Of a DNA stretch of 64,000 nt, positions 42,454-55,600 are shown piece by piece. Positions within the stretch are counted from its first letter, which is position 1; each line of letters opens with the position of its first letter. The position numbers and the translations under genes are program-made. Below the pieces are notes generated by a model. It was not told the origin of the DNA, ran no database searches, and saw only the letters and a list, made by a program, of their open reading frames with translations. Source of the DNA: Megamerina dolium (lineage: Eukaryota > Arthropoda > Insecta > Diptera > Megamerinidae); NCBI GenBank assembly GCA_963854835.1, contig OY978528.1, forward strand, positions 37,973,757 through 38,037,756, read 5' to 3'.

Positions 42454-43073
42454 CTAGGTTGTTGGAAAAGTTGTGACGCTTTTTGGTGGGCGATTGTCAA
42501 TGTCATTTATTAATATATAGAACAAAGTTTAATTAATTATGTATAGGACATTTTGATACATCACCTTTTCCAACTTCAAGGAAAGTTCTGGGACTCCGAA
42601 CTCTTCGAAGTACCAGAATTTTCCAGTGAGATGCTATTCGATAGCCTCATAAAAATCAAACGATCTACCATTGAAATCGTTTTCAAAAGTACAAAATAAA
42701 TTGTAGTCAGATGGTGCAATCTGCAGCAACTTTTGATAAGTCCCTAAAGTTGAATTGTTGGGTTCATCGAAAAAAAAAAAAAATTCAAATCATCCATTTG
42801 ACGACAATACAAATTAATTAATTGATTAACAAATTAATACATGCTCAAAAATCACAAAACCATTGCAATCTCACCACAAAGAGATAATCACATGAATTTC
42901 GTGTATATCTGCTTTGAATGTCCTTTGGACATCGTTTTTACCATTGCGCTATGATTGCGATGTCATTGCAAGAGATCGCAGCCGATGAATGTGTGTTGTG
43001 AAGCTCCTTTGTTTCTATTGCCACATTTCTATTATCTATTGCCACATATGTCATGACTTTTCCAACAGCCTAA
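42454..43073. mobile_element. mariner-type non-autonomous element
   Basis: 620 bp between the inverted ends CTAGGTTGTTGGAAAAGTTG (left) and, on the opposite strand, TTAGGCTGTTGGAAAAGTCA (right), flanked by TA at 42452-42453 and 43074-43075. No transposase frame remains. An A13 run near 42770 and decayed interior suggest an old deletion derivative. Confidence 0.75.
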
Positions 43074-45176
43074 TATTAATACACTTAATTTGTATGCATG
43101 TGTTTGTGTGTGTTGGCAACCACATCCAAATTAATCAGTGCTAACAATTAAAATAATATTTAATTGGAGATAATTAAGTAGACACTAAAGGAGATATTCA
43201 ACCAATTTTTATTTCTGAAAGTATTAATGGGCAGTTTAGAATTGTACTTATAGCATTCCTTCCATCACGATCATGATATACATCGAAGCCAGCAATAAAT
43301 CAAGCTTCTACCGACAAGATTTTCAACAGCTTACGAAATAATATAAGCAATATTTGAAGCCTATCTCCGCATTACACAATTCTCATTTTGTCCACTTGAT
43401 TGCGCTTACTCCATAATGCCTGGCAAAAGTCATATAAATCTCCGAATCACTTGTCGTTGTAGCAAATGGAACAAGAAAAAAAAAAAAAACAAACGGCAAG
43501 GCACATTAAATTTTACGCGTTATTAAAAGGACAACAATAAGGACCTACTAAAAGTGGCATCACAATGAATGTGTATTTAGGCCATTTGTACTAAACATCA
43601 CAACTTCGCATTGAACTAAGCGCGTTACATAGCAGCATAGATATCATTCCACTTCATTGACGGCTTTTGTAACATTTGTTTGTGACGTTAATTTATACAA
43701 TAATTGTGGTTGAAGCTGTTGATGTTATTGCGGTTTATATATTGTACGTATTGTACATACATAGCCGTGTATGTAGGGAGGGAGAGAGCGTCGCATTGCG
43801 ATAAGGGTAAATAAAGTAACAAATTTTATAGTAGCTGTGGTGTTTGGTCTCTTCGAGAATGACAAGCCTAACGAATCATAGACCGTACTATACTATATAC
43901 TGCAAATGAAAGCAAATAAATAAACGCAAATGACAACAGAAAGCCAAAGGAGAAGGAACAAAACGTTGCTAAACTATGTAGTTACATAAATACAAATATA
44001 TTGCGTACAATTATTCAAAATGTACTCAAAAATTTAGTAATTTCCTCATTTACTTTATATTTTGCTGATTATAATTACTTTTGACATATCTTCAAAAATG
44101 CATTTGTATAACATATACATATCATACACACACACAGTCAATTTTAATGGAATGTTAATGAGAGGACATTTTGAAGTAGCATCCTGATTTTCTGATTTGG
44201 AATAAAAATATATTCGACCAAAGGCCTTACCCTCATATGCAAATTGTTTATATTTAAAACTTATGTGCACATTAGAGTGCCTCTTGGCCCATACAAAATA
44301 TGAACGCTTTAAATGAATATTGTTTTATTTAATACATATTCTGAAATAACTAGTATTGCGACTTTAGCGATACTCGTTTGGGATCTAGTCTGGTAAGGAA
44401 ACCTTTCGAAATCGCGTTTTGTATAAACTATTTCTTACGGTACCTTTGGCCATAAAAAATAGTTATAAATGATAATGATTCAAATATTCTGATGTTCAGA
44501 AATATTTGTGCACTATTATGTAGTAAAATAGTCTATGCCGACCTAGTGCAGGCTGTAAATCTAGACGAGTCGAACATGAAATTGAGCTTAGACAATTCCT
44601 AACAACTTCCCTTCTCCATTCACCACTAATACCCGAGACCCGAGAACTCTTGCGTCATTTAAAATCAAACAAATTTTGTGTAATATATATTTCCGGATAT
44701 CCGACAATTTGAAAAGATGTATAGTATATAATTATATAGTATAGTGTGGATAGATATTTTTTGCACTTTCAATTACTTCAGTTTTAACTTCGACTGACTT
44801 TCAGGGTCAATTTCCGTCGAAAAGAAATGATCGCATTTTTATGGGTTGATCGCAAGATTAAATAACTGTAGCTAAGGACAGACCAAAATTGCATTTATAA
44901 CAAAGATTGTATGCAAAATGACTGACTTATTCAAAAATCGCATAGAAAACATCATCAAAATGACCAAAATGTCAAATTATTTCACGTTTATAGTTAAGTT
45001 AAAACGAATGCAAATCTGCAGAATCTTAGCACTTTCAAAAAACTTTTATCTTTAACCATTTATTTGTAGAATGAATGAATGTAGAATATTGAAAAAATAT
45101 TCTATTCAAATCTCAATTAAAAAATTTTTTGTTTAACGGTCCAATTCGTGAACGTCTATCGTTAACTCTCTCGTTG

Positions 45177-45213
45177 CAGAACTATATCTTTGCTAAACAA
45201 AGATATAGTTCTG
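45177..45213. repeat. perfect 16-bp inverted repeat (hairpin)
   Basis: CAGAACTATATCTTTG and CAAAGATATAGTTCTG are exact reverse complements separated by five bases (CTAAA). The stem is too short for a typical fly pre-miRNA. There is no T-run after it, and no gene is nearby. Confidence 0.85.
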
Positions 45214-47680
45214 TACGGTTGATAAACAACGGAGATATGAGTATGAGTTGTGTAATATATTTATGTTGAAAAACAAAAAAACGAAAAATATCGAGTCGCT
45301 TTGTTTACGGTCGATAAAATACATATATTAAAAAATGACAGCTGTTACAAATTGCGCACGAACTGAGATCGTACTCCAAAAATATTATAGTCCAATATAT
45401 TGGACAAGTGCACTAGAGGTTAAAGCTAAGATATTATTTTTACCTAGTAACGAAGTACATTTTTTTATGAGACACCTGAATCTTTTGTACATGCTTGTAT
45501 GTATATGAGTATATAAAATATGGTGAGGATGTGTTGTCGACAAGACATCACCGCATCACTCAAAATATCTCGCACTTATGAATATTGAAAATTATTTTAG
45601 AGCTAAAATGAGGTAAAAATTATAAAAACTTTCCGGAAAACGGACACGACACAAAGTGACATGGAGTTCTCTTTTATGGGATGAATATATTTTGTAGGCA
45701 ATAGAATAGAAAGAAGGCATATGTATAAGTGGGGGTGTAAGTATTATGTATATGTATACCTACATACCTGTGTGGTAAACAGCATCTTCTATGGAGTGAA
45801 AATTGTGGTACATATGAAAATGCTAAAAATGTAAATATAATAAATAAATAAATGTAAAATAATATAATTCTTTCACGAGAAATGTCATCAACAAAGTTTG
45901 AAATGCAAATTTGGTTTTGTTACTGAAGTGCTCCAGCATGCTTAGGTACATAACGAGCATAAGAGTACTCTCATGCAAATATGTATGTACGAGTATTTAT
46001 ATGTATAAATACATATGAGCACATATTTATATATGAATGTAAAATAATTTAAAGCGTGTGAAATCAAGAGCGTCTCATTGTCAATCTTCTGCATTTGCAA
46101 GAATGTTTCCATGTTATTAAATTTTAGTCATAAAATGAAGATGTTTCATATGGAAAACGACATGTATTCCTTTCAATCGCAGTCTATTCACACTGCCCTC
46201 TAAAATCATTTCTTAAACGAATAAATCATTTCAAATTCAATACAATTATATATAATAATCATACACAATTGGTCATTGATGTAAGATATTCGTACGATAT
46301 GTGATACATGTGTATCAGTTTTTCTCATTACCTTGCATATGACGTTTTCTCATTCATATTCTACATGTGATGTTATTTAGCGCTAATACCGCAATGATCG
46401 GTTTTGATTGATGTTGACGAAATCAATGTATGCAGTATAAAGAGTGATAGAAATTCTATACGAATGTGATGAATGGATTTGTGTGACATTGTAAGAACAT
46501 TACAAGATATGTTTACTCATACCTACACCAATTCTATCGCCTACACATTCCAAAAATATTCGCTTTCAAAAGACTAATCGTTCGATTAATATGGAAATGT
46601 GATAGAACACGAGCGGGAGAAAATTGTAGACAATCCTTGTTAAGCATTATTTTGGTAGCACTTGGGTACTTTTTGAATATGTGGAAATATCAAGACCGAA
46701 GGTAAAATCTTCAATAGACATCAATTCATCATAATTGCATTAATTTTATCAGATGCCTATTTTAAGTAGGATATTGCTCTTTAAAATAAAAAAAATAAAA
46801 AATTAAAAAATTAAAAGAAATATATTTTCATACGTATTTAAGTAATTTTTTAAACTTTAATGATATCCTGTACTTGATAAATTTCCTTTCAATGGCGAAA
46901 TTTTTTGTCCAACTTAGTAAGAAATTCTTGTAACACTCTTGTAATAAAAATTTTTATAGTTCATTAATTAAATTTTTCACGATAGACGAAGACTTTCATG
47001 GGATAGTTGACCAAGTGGAAACAAGTTGACTATATGTGCAATAAAATTGTATGTATGATTTTCTGAGGTTACCCAAAAACGCATGAGCCATTAAATTGGT
47101 AGGATCAGAAGTAAAATGGTACCAATTAAAGATCATTCGAGGTCTCTAAAGAAGTGAAGTATATGACCGAGTCCATTTAATTTTTTCTTTCCATCTCCCG
47201 GTCTCTATCCCTTAGGAGCAAAATTGTTATTTCTTACCACAAGAATTTTCTCAAGGAGCGTATCAAATAAATTCTCCTTTACCCTTAAGTCGGCTAATCA
47301 GCGAAACCAAAATAATCAGTAGCTAAATTTATTCCATTCCAGGGGTTGTGGAAACACATATTTTATGACATCATTAAATGTATACTACGTATGCGCGATG
47401 ACATCTATAGTATGTAATTAGTTTTTATCTCTAGCAAAGAATTAGAAGTATTTCACATTGTTTTACTACACAATACTGCACTATCGTTTGCGCTGCGAAT
47501 TTTCTTTGTAGTACAATTCAATGGCTCAGCGAAATCATTTAGTTTTTATATGAAAATAATAGAATTCGTAGCGAATTCAGCGCCGCCGCAACGGCGTCAT
47601 CACCCACTGTGATTTGCCATAATTTTTTGACGTCTGTAGTTTTTAATTTCTTGCCACACATTTACTGCACAAAAGAGCCT

Positions 47681-47699
47681 GTGTGTGTGTGTGTGTGTG
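47681..47699. repeat. (GT)n microsatellite
   Basis: Nine GT units in a row. Confidence 0.9.
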
Positions 47700-48905
47700 A
47701 AGTTGCTTATCTTTTCTTTGAAATTGCAAATATCTGAAATTAACAGTATTATTTGTTCACATATGTACAAACACACACATACACATGCATGCATAGCAAC
47801 AAAAATGGCGTCTTTTTTGCTATTCCACTTTCCATTAATCCAGAGATAACAAATCAGCGGAAGAGCAAGCGGCGTGCCAAAGACATAAGCTCTTCTATAT
47901 ACTACGTGCTATATACCAGTACAATGTACATCCAAATGGATATACTATAGAAGCCCATAAAGAAAACGATTGGCTTTGTCGTTTTGCAGACGCCATTTTC
48001 ATTTTATTATTGTGCTTGTTTGTTGCCATTACGAGAATAGAGTGTGCAGTATAATGGAGTGCCGTGAAGAAATAATGATGTAGCACTTGAATGCATTCTA
48101 AAGTGGATCCTTGAGAGCAAACATAAGGATGTTATTGTTTTTTCAGCTTCATCTGTTTCATCTTCTATTGTTACTTTTATAGTTGTTGTTGCTGTTGCTG
48201 GTGCTGACGCTGATGCTGTGCTGCTACTGTTGTTAATGTCGCCCGATCAACGAATAAAAAACATCTTCAAGCACTTGAACATAAATTGCAACTAAATAAA
48301 TGGTGGCCTTTCAAAACATCCGTATTTGTTGTACAGCATTGCTGGAGATTGAGTGTACTTGATAGCTTGATTTCTTGTTACAAGTGATCTTTTTTTATAT
48401 ATGTGAATATACACAGTACTCGCTCTTAACTAACTGGCTCAAAGAATAAAAACACTTTTGCTGTAAATACATACTTATAGCAATACCGTTAGCCCATACT
48501 AACGGCATTCACATGGTACCGTCACATTACAATCAGTAACGTGCTCCTATGTACAACTATGTATTTATTTAACCAACATCGACAATGAAATTATTGCTTC
48601 ACGAGGTAATCAGAGTTTATCCTTATAGCGTACACAAAGGGGATTTGGAGTATTATTGCACAAAACTTGAACTTTTTCTTTTTTCAAAGATTAAGGTAGT
48701 CAAACGATCAAATTTTATTCAAAGTCATAAGTAATACAAACGGATTGTGATCGTGCTCCTACGAAATTTAATTGAGTTGTACTCGATTCAAATCTTTTTA
48801 AGCGATCCACCTTTCTCCAAACTCGTAGCCCCATCTGCCGACACTATTCGTCGTTCAAAAGGTGGCACTTCGATAATAGTGATTCAACTGAGGGAAACAT
48901 AAAAA

Positions 48906-49183
48906 TCAGTAAGCCACGGCCACTTCATTATATGGCTCCCATACAAAGTCGAGGAAATTAAAAAAAAGCAATACCGCGCTAATTTCCGAACTATTCAACG
49001 TAGGATAAACATATTTAAGTTGTTGATTAGTATTGTAAGGATAACTATACTTGCAAGAAATAGGCAAGCCGTAACCACTGTGATATATATCTCTCAGACA
49101 AAACCTCGGAATTTGATTAATGTTTAAACCGCCATAACTTAAACAGTTTTCAGCTTGAAACAAGTATATTGTAACAGACTTAA
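48906..49183 (-). repeat. diverged reverse copy of the 155/310-bp repeat
   Basis: Read on the minus strand it contains CTTGCAAGTATAG, CTAATCAACAACTTAAAT, CCTACGTTGAATAGTTCGGA, CTTTGTATGGGAGCC and AAGTGGCCGTGGC. The order and spacing match the array at 1838-2809. A second half-unit (AAGTTATGGCGGTTTAAA, GTGGTTACGGCTTGCC) precedes it. The terminal ACCCTGCA repeats were not found. Confidence 0.7.
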
Positions 49184-49298
49184 AATAAGCCTGTTACAAC
49201 CTTCTACATATGTACCTACAAAAACTCCAAATTGTTATAATATTCAAACAAATAATATAACAAATATACGTATCATATGATTTGATATGATACGTATA

Positions 49299-50946
49299 GC
49301 TGTCAAGGAGCGGTAGAGAGAGAAAAGGAGTGCAGAGAGACGTCTTTTCAGGCGCAAGAAGAGGGAGTTGGAAAGATGTGAGTGTGAGGAGATAGAGATG
49401 TGTACCGACAAGAATGAGACTCGAAAATTCTTTGAAAAGATCAAGCGCCTGAGTGGAGGTTTAAATCCCGGAGCCTCTTCTTGTCGTGATGGAAATGGGA
49501 ATCTGGTTACGGATGTCCAGAGTGTACTGAGCCTATGGAGGGAACACTTCTCCACGTCTCTGAATGGCGATGCTACGAACAATTCCGCCAGTGGAGGAGA
49601 ATGCCCGATAACCCCAATTACAGATGATGGTGTTGATGTTCCACCACCCGACTATGACGAGGTTGAAACGGCCATTTTAAGGCTGAAGAACAACAAAGCT
49701 GCAGGTGCTGATGGCCTGCCTGCCGAGTTGTTTAAGACCGAAGGCGATGAGCTGCTCGCCTGCATGCACCAGCTCATAAGCAGAATATGGTCGGATGAAA
49801 GCATGCCTGATGATTGGAGGCTCAGTGTTCTCTGTCCTGTACATAAAAAAGGAGACCCCACAATTTGCGCCAACTACCGTGGAATAAGTCTCCTGAGCAT
49901 CGCGTACAAGGTTCTATCGAGCGTACTGTGTGAAAGGTTGAAGCCTATGCTCAGCAACCTGATTGGACCTTATCAGTGTGGCTTCAGACCTGGTAAATCC
50001 ACCATCGACCAGATTTTCACACTGCGCCAAATCCTGGAGTAGACCCAAGAAAAACAGATCGACACACACCACCTATTTGTTGATTATAAAGCCGCTATCT
50101 TCAACAAAAGTGTCATGCTGTTAGCGTATGCCGACGATATTGACATAATCGGCATGAACGCGCGAGCAGTCAGTGCAGCATTCTCAGAGTTGGAAAGAGA
50201 GTCGCGTCGGATGGGTCTCACGGTGAACGAGGGCAAGACGAAGTATCTAGTGTCAACAAACAAAGAGTCCCGGCGTCTTGGACAGCACGTCACTGTTGAC
50301 AACTACGCTTTTGAAGTAGTAAGGGACTTTGTCTATCTTGGAACCAGCATTAACAGCAGTAATGACGTCAGCTTGGAGATCATGCGTAGGATAACTCTTG
50401 CTAATAGGTGTTACTTTGGGCTGAGTAAGCAATTGAGAAGTCGAGCCCTCTCTCGAAGAACGAAAACTACACTCTACAAGTCTCTCATCATGCCTGTCCT
50501 AACATATGGCGCTGAAGACTGGACAATTTCCACCTCGGATGAGCGAATACTTGGAGTTTTCGAGAGAAAAGTCCTACGCAAGATCTTTGTACCTATTTGC
50601 GTTGGTGGCGAGTACCGAATAAGGTACAACCATGAGCTGTACGAGCTGTATGCCGATATTGACATAGTAAAGCGCATCAAAATCCAGCGGCTGCGCTGGC
50701 TAGGTCATGTCGAGCGAATGGAAGAACACGCTCCAGCTAAGAAGGTGTTATATTCGGAACCCGCTGGAGGACGACGCAAAAGAGGAAGACCAAACCTCTG
50801 GTGGAAAGACCAAGTACTGGAGAACCTGACGGCGCTTGGAATTTCTAACTGGCGCCAGCTAGCGAAGAACAGAGATGGCTGGAGAAGCATGTTATTTTAG
50901 GCCTAAATCGATATTCGGTTGTTATGGCCACATAAGTAAGTAAGTA
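49299..50946 (+). mobile_element. RTE-clade copy 2, 5' truncated
   Basis: Nearly identical to the 3' half of the RTE at 4981-8358. It starts within the EN-RT linker at 49299 and ends with the same 3' UTR and a (TAAG)n tail. The right flank GTATCATTTGATT matches the left flank GTATCATATGATT (49270-49282) at 12 of 13 bases, a likely TSD. Between that TSD and the element are about 15 extra bases that are an inverted copy of the target. Confidence 0.88.
49368..50897 (+). pseudogene. RTE copy 2 reverse transcriptase, deleted
   Basis: The frame matches the intact RTE RT from RCECEEIEMCTDKNE to the C-terminus (WRSMLF). Three defects are clear. Before 49368, TAT became TAG (ER-stop-REK). At 50040-50042, AAG became TAG. 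About 243 bp is missing in frame after VDYKAA at about 50097, removing the first catalytic Asp region and the RGFRQGDS block but keeping LAYADDIDIIG. The deletion ends share a CT microhomology. It is non-functional. Confidence 0.88.
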
Positions 50947-50949
50947 TCA

Positions 50950-51268
50950 TTTGATTCTTCCTCTTCTCCTTGGTGTCGTCATATAGTAAATATCAGCAAA
51001 TGTACATACACAAACACATACTCGTGTAGTCACTCACTATGACGACAGAAACGAAGAAAGAATCAAATGAATTTTCATTAAACGTAAAATGTAGCATGGT
51101 AGGAAATTTGTAATTCCTAAATGCTTTATACATGAATACGTACTAATGGTGCATGATGCCAACGTAAGGCATGACAAGAAAGGGTAATAAACCTTAAAGA
51201 AACGCATGGTCGAGTAAGTCGTGACCCGACATACTATTGAAACGATCATTGCGAATTTTTGGAAACGG
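50950..51268. other. spacer, no gene seen
   Basis: AT-rich. No domain or repeat recognised. Confidence 0.5.
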
Positions 51269-51270
51269 CT

Positions 51271-51921
<651 letters not shown>

Positions 51922-52292
51922 CTCTTCTAGTGTCTAGAGTTTTTTACGCTGCTCTCTTGTTCAACCCTGGCAGACTGAGTAATACCTCAGCTGGAAACAA
52001 AAGGCACGCGTTACAATATTTATTACGAAGTATAATATTGTTGTTTGTAATAAACTTGCGAGAAATTAGCGAACTGTTCCTATTACTTAATACAATGTCG
52101 CGGAATTATTTTAAAATTTAAATCCCCCATAATTTACGAAGTACTTCGCCTACGACAACCAAAAAATTGGTGTGCCGCGTCTACTTCTTAATGAAACTTC
52201 CGTACAATGTAGCGAAAACAACGTTTTACATATATCTTCATATGCAGAGTAAATTTATATTATTGGTTTATTCGAAGAACCAAACATTCCCA

Positions 52293-52460
52293 TTATTTAT
52301 GGAACACGACTTCATTCATGTGGCTGCCTCGACTGGATTCGCAGCAGCGCGTCCTGATAACCCAGTTTTCTAAGGCCTTGGTGACGGCTTCCGGCTCTAT
52401 CATACGAATGGTTTGCTCGATATTCGCTATAATCGCCTGAATCGTTAATGGATTGTTCAC
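52293..52460 (-). pseudogene. Tc1/mariner transposase C-terminal fragment
   Basis: On the minus strand the frame reads VNNPLTIQAIIANIEQTIR, then IEPEAVTKALENW. After a frame change come RTRCCESSRGSHMNEVVFHK and a stop. This matches the C-terminal end of the rosa-like transposase (MVENYLKRIDACNNSRDGH, LNDVVFHT). It is a different, more diverged family member. No TIR is visible. It abuts an RTE fragment at 52466. Confidence 0.65.
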
Positions 52461-52465
52461 ATTTT

Positions 52466-52680
52466 AAATTCAGTGGCTGCGCTGGCTAGGTTATGTCGAA
52501 CGAATGGAAGAACACACTCAGGCTTAGAAAGTGTTATATTCGGTACCTGCTGGTGGACGACGTAGAAGCGGCAGATCTAACCTTCGGTGGAAAGACTTAG
52601 TACAGGATAACTTGTCAGCGCTTAGAATTTCTAACTGGCTCCAGCTAGCGAAGGAAAGAGCTGGCTGGCGTAAGTAAGTA
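52466..52680 (+). mobile_element. RTE-family 3' fragment
   Basis: It matches the C-terminal coding end of the full-length RTE: CGCTGGCTAGGTTATGTCGA, GGTGGACGACGTAGAAG and TTTCTAACTGGCTCCAGCTA. After GGCTGGCG it passes directly into TAAGTAAGTA, so the normal 3' UTR of about 60 bp is missing while the tail remains. Several substitutions and stops indicate intermediate age. Confidence 0.8.
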
Positions 52681-55600
52681 CTTTCAAAACGAATTGAATG
52701 TCGGATCGTTCGTTTCTTATAAGACCATCAAACAGGAGTTCTTTGCTGGAAAAGACCGGTTGTTATAGGTGCGCGGAATCATGAAATTTAAAGGAATATG
52801 GAAAAGGCCACATATCAAAATAATCAATGTCCCTTTTAGTGAATGTTGTTCTATAAATCAATAAAGTAGAATTGAATATCATATTAAGCATGTTTCTTAA
52901 TTTTTTCGTCAACCAAATATTTCAATGATTGCAAATAATTCGTAGTTCTTCTGATAGCAAATGTGCTATGAAAAGTCTTCCAAAAGAGCATGTGTGGCAA
53001 AGCTCTGAAAACAAGAGATTCATACCACTCAAGAATTAATGTGAGGAAGTTTCTTCTAGTAGAGTCCAATTTTATGCCGTTATATAATTATGACGTTTGA
53101 ATTTTGAAGAATTTAACATCATTGATCACCAAAATGGATTTCAAGGTTAATTAAATATCCGGTTTCCCCAATTCCGATAAACGTATTTGCATAATTATAA
53201 ATAGCTTTACTTACTGTTCTCACCTTAAATTACACATTACACGATTTTGGCTAACAACAAGAGAAAATATAACGAGTTTCAAATTCTTTGCCATCGAAGA
53301 TACCAAAACAAAATCGCAACATTTTAATTCTATGCCACAACAAAAAATGTAATAAACATAAAACTTCAATATTATCTACTACTCAAAATACATACACACG
53401 CTGTCTTCAATGGGAAATGCAGACGAATATCACATCATGAGTAATTTAAATTCTGCGTTGCATGAACAGTGGGACAATGGCTTTTATGCATGTATCGTGT
53501 ATAATGTATTGTTGTAATAAAGCTGGGGCGGGTCAATTGCGGATATGAATTGAGAGCGGCTGAATAGATTGTTGGTGGCGATACATAAAATTTGAATATG
53601 TTTTGCATACATTAACCTACTGTTAGTACCTGGCGAGCTGCATACGCATATACGATTTCGATTAACTCCTTCTTTAACCCTTAAATATTACTACGAATAG
53701 GCATATAGCCTTTGGTGTTGAACTGCAGGTACTGGTTGAAGAGTTTGAAAACGGTCAGCTGGTTGATTAAAATTTCATTATCACTTCTAGCTAGTTGTAC
53801 AGCCGACTGGACTGAAGTGAGTGGCCGATGACTGAAATTTTTGTTGGCATATTCAGCCAGACAGATTCAGAGGGACAAATAATAGTTGTATGGGAATTTG
53901 TGGCCATTTTAAGTTATGCTATTGACTCACATTCTTCTTTCATATGGTGGTATGTATAAGTTTAATCTCAATTCATGAAGTTCGTTAAAATTTCTCACGC
54001 GTATTTGGAGCACTACGCTATCTTGACGTAAAGGGGACGGCAGTGAAACGGTTGTGTATTTGGTTGCTGGTGGTGGTGCTGCTGTTGCTGCTTACAAAGA
54101 GTACTTGTATAAAGCATGAGATATTTGATGATAATTTAATTTACGCTCTTAAAATTTTAATTAACATAGCTAAGTAGTTGTTGGTGGTGTAGCTTTGATG
54201 GTGATATAAATTACATTTTAATACGCTACAAATTGATGACGATAACAATGTGCTTGCAATGTTGGTTGTGAAGTGCCGTAATGTCAGAATACATGTACAT
54301 ACACATATGTATAGGTGATGTAGATATTCCATCAATCACCTACTGAAGAGTGAAGTGATATTCATACAATATTTGGAACAAAACCGACATTCGATTGTCT
54401 ATGGTGCATTTGGTCTGTTCATTAAACATTCAAGAGGCGAGTGTAGTGAAATTTATGACTGCTTGTGTGCTTAAAAAGAAATTATTGTCAAACACTGACT
54501 GGCGTTCACTTAGAATTTGGGAATTCCATTGAGTTTACACTACTTTTTGGAGCTTGTCTCTATGAAAAGAGTTGTTTGTTTGTTTTGTGCCTAATTGAAT
54601 GTTTACATCTCTATGATAAAATAACGCACACAACTGAAATTAATATCAACTATAAGATTTGAACTTTAAGTACAGCATCTGTCTGCTTAGCATAGCACCT
54701 ACATGACAAAAATTCAACTAAATCAGAAAGCAGATTATGTGGACGTTGATAAACGCGAATTCAATTAAAACTCTGCAAAAGAACGACGTACCTACAGATT
54801 TAAGTAAATGCTTGAAAAGACACAGATAAAAACAAAGAATTATTTGTCCAGTATGGATGGTGAAACGAAGCAGCCGAGTGATAGTGGTAAACAAAATGGC
54901 GTTTGGATTTTCTACGTTGCTGTAAGTTGTTGTCCTCTCGCAAATCAGCGACTACAGTTTCTAATTCGTTTATTATTTATTCTTGTGAAACCAAACGCAA
55001 TCTCGCATTGTTTGTCCTGTCCTGTCCCCCAGTTGATGTTGACATAATTTGCCTTGACGATATTGTAGTTATATGTACACAACAAGTATTTATGTAAGTA
55101 TGTAGGACATGCTTTTATGCTCTGCATGTATTTTTCTTTCTGCGTCAATAAAGACGTAAATTTTCATTTCGGTTTTGTTTTCTTAATTTTTTACTTCACT
55201 TTCTTTGTTTTTGCTACTCTGATTTGCATAATGAAGCAATGAATGGGCAATGGGTGTAGCTAGCGGAAAAAGATGGGCGTCCAGCGGCCATGGTAGTTAT
55301 ATTTATTCAGCGTGTTCTATAAACATATTTAGCTAGCTGGCTGTAATGAAAAGAAATAATTTGTGAATTCTTCGTTATTGTCATTCGGTGACGTTTAATT
55401 AATTTTTCTAATTTTAATTTTAACTCGGCGGAATCACAGAAATGAAATAAAAACCGAAAGACTGAATGAACACTGAACGAGGTTTGTTCAAAAAATTTCA
55501 GGAGTAGCCACCAGATGAAGAACAGCTTTGCTCAAATTGAGTTTGTAGCACATATTCTTCATTACAATCAATGCACTCCAACCACAGGGCCCGGGGTGTA

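Larger units (their letters stand above)
43076..48905. other. long stretch without a supported gene
   Basis: About 5.8 kb of AT-rich DNA with scattered ATGTATGTA-type runs. No frame is longer than about 85 codons and none has a domain. Notable only for a perfect hairpin at 45177-45213 and a (GT)n run at 47681. It may be intergenic or intronic. Confidence 0.5.
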
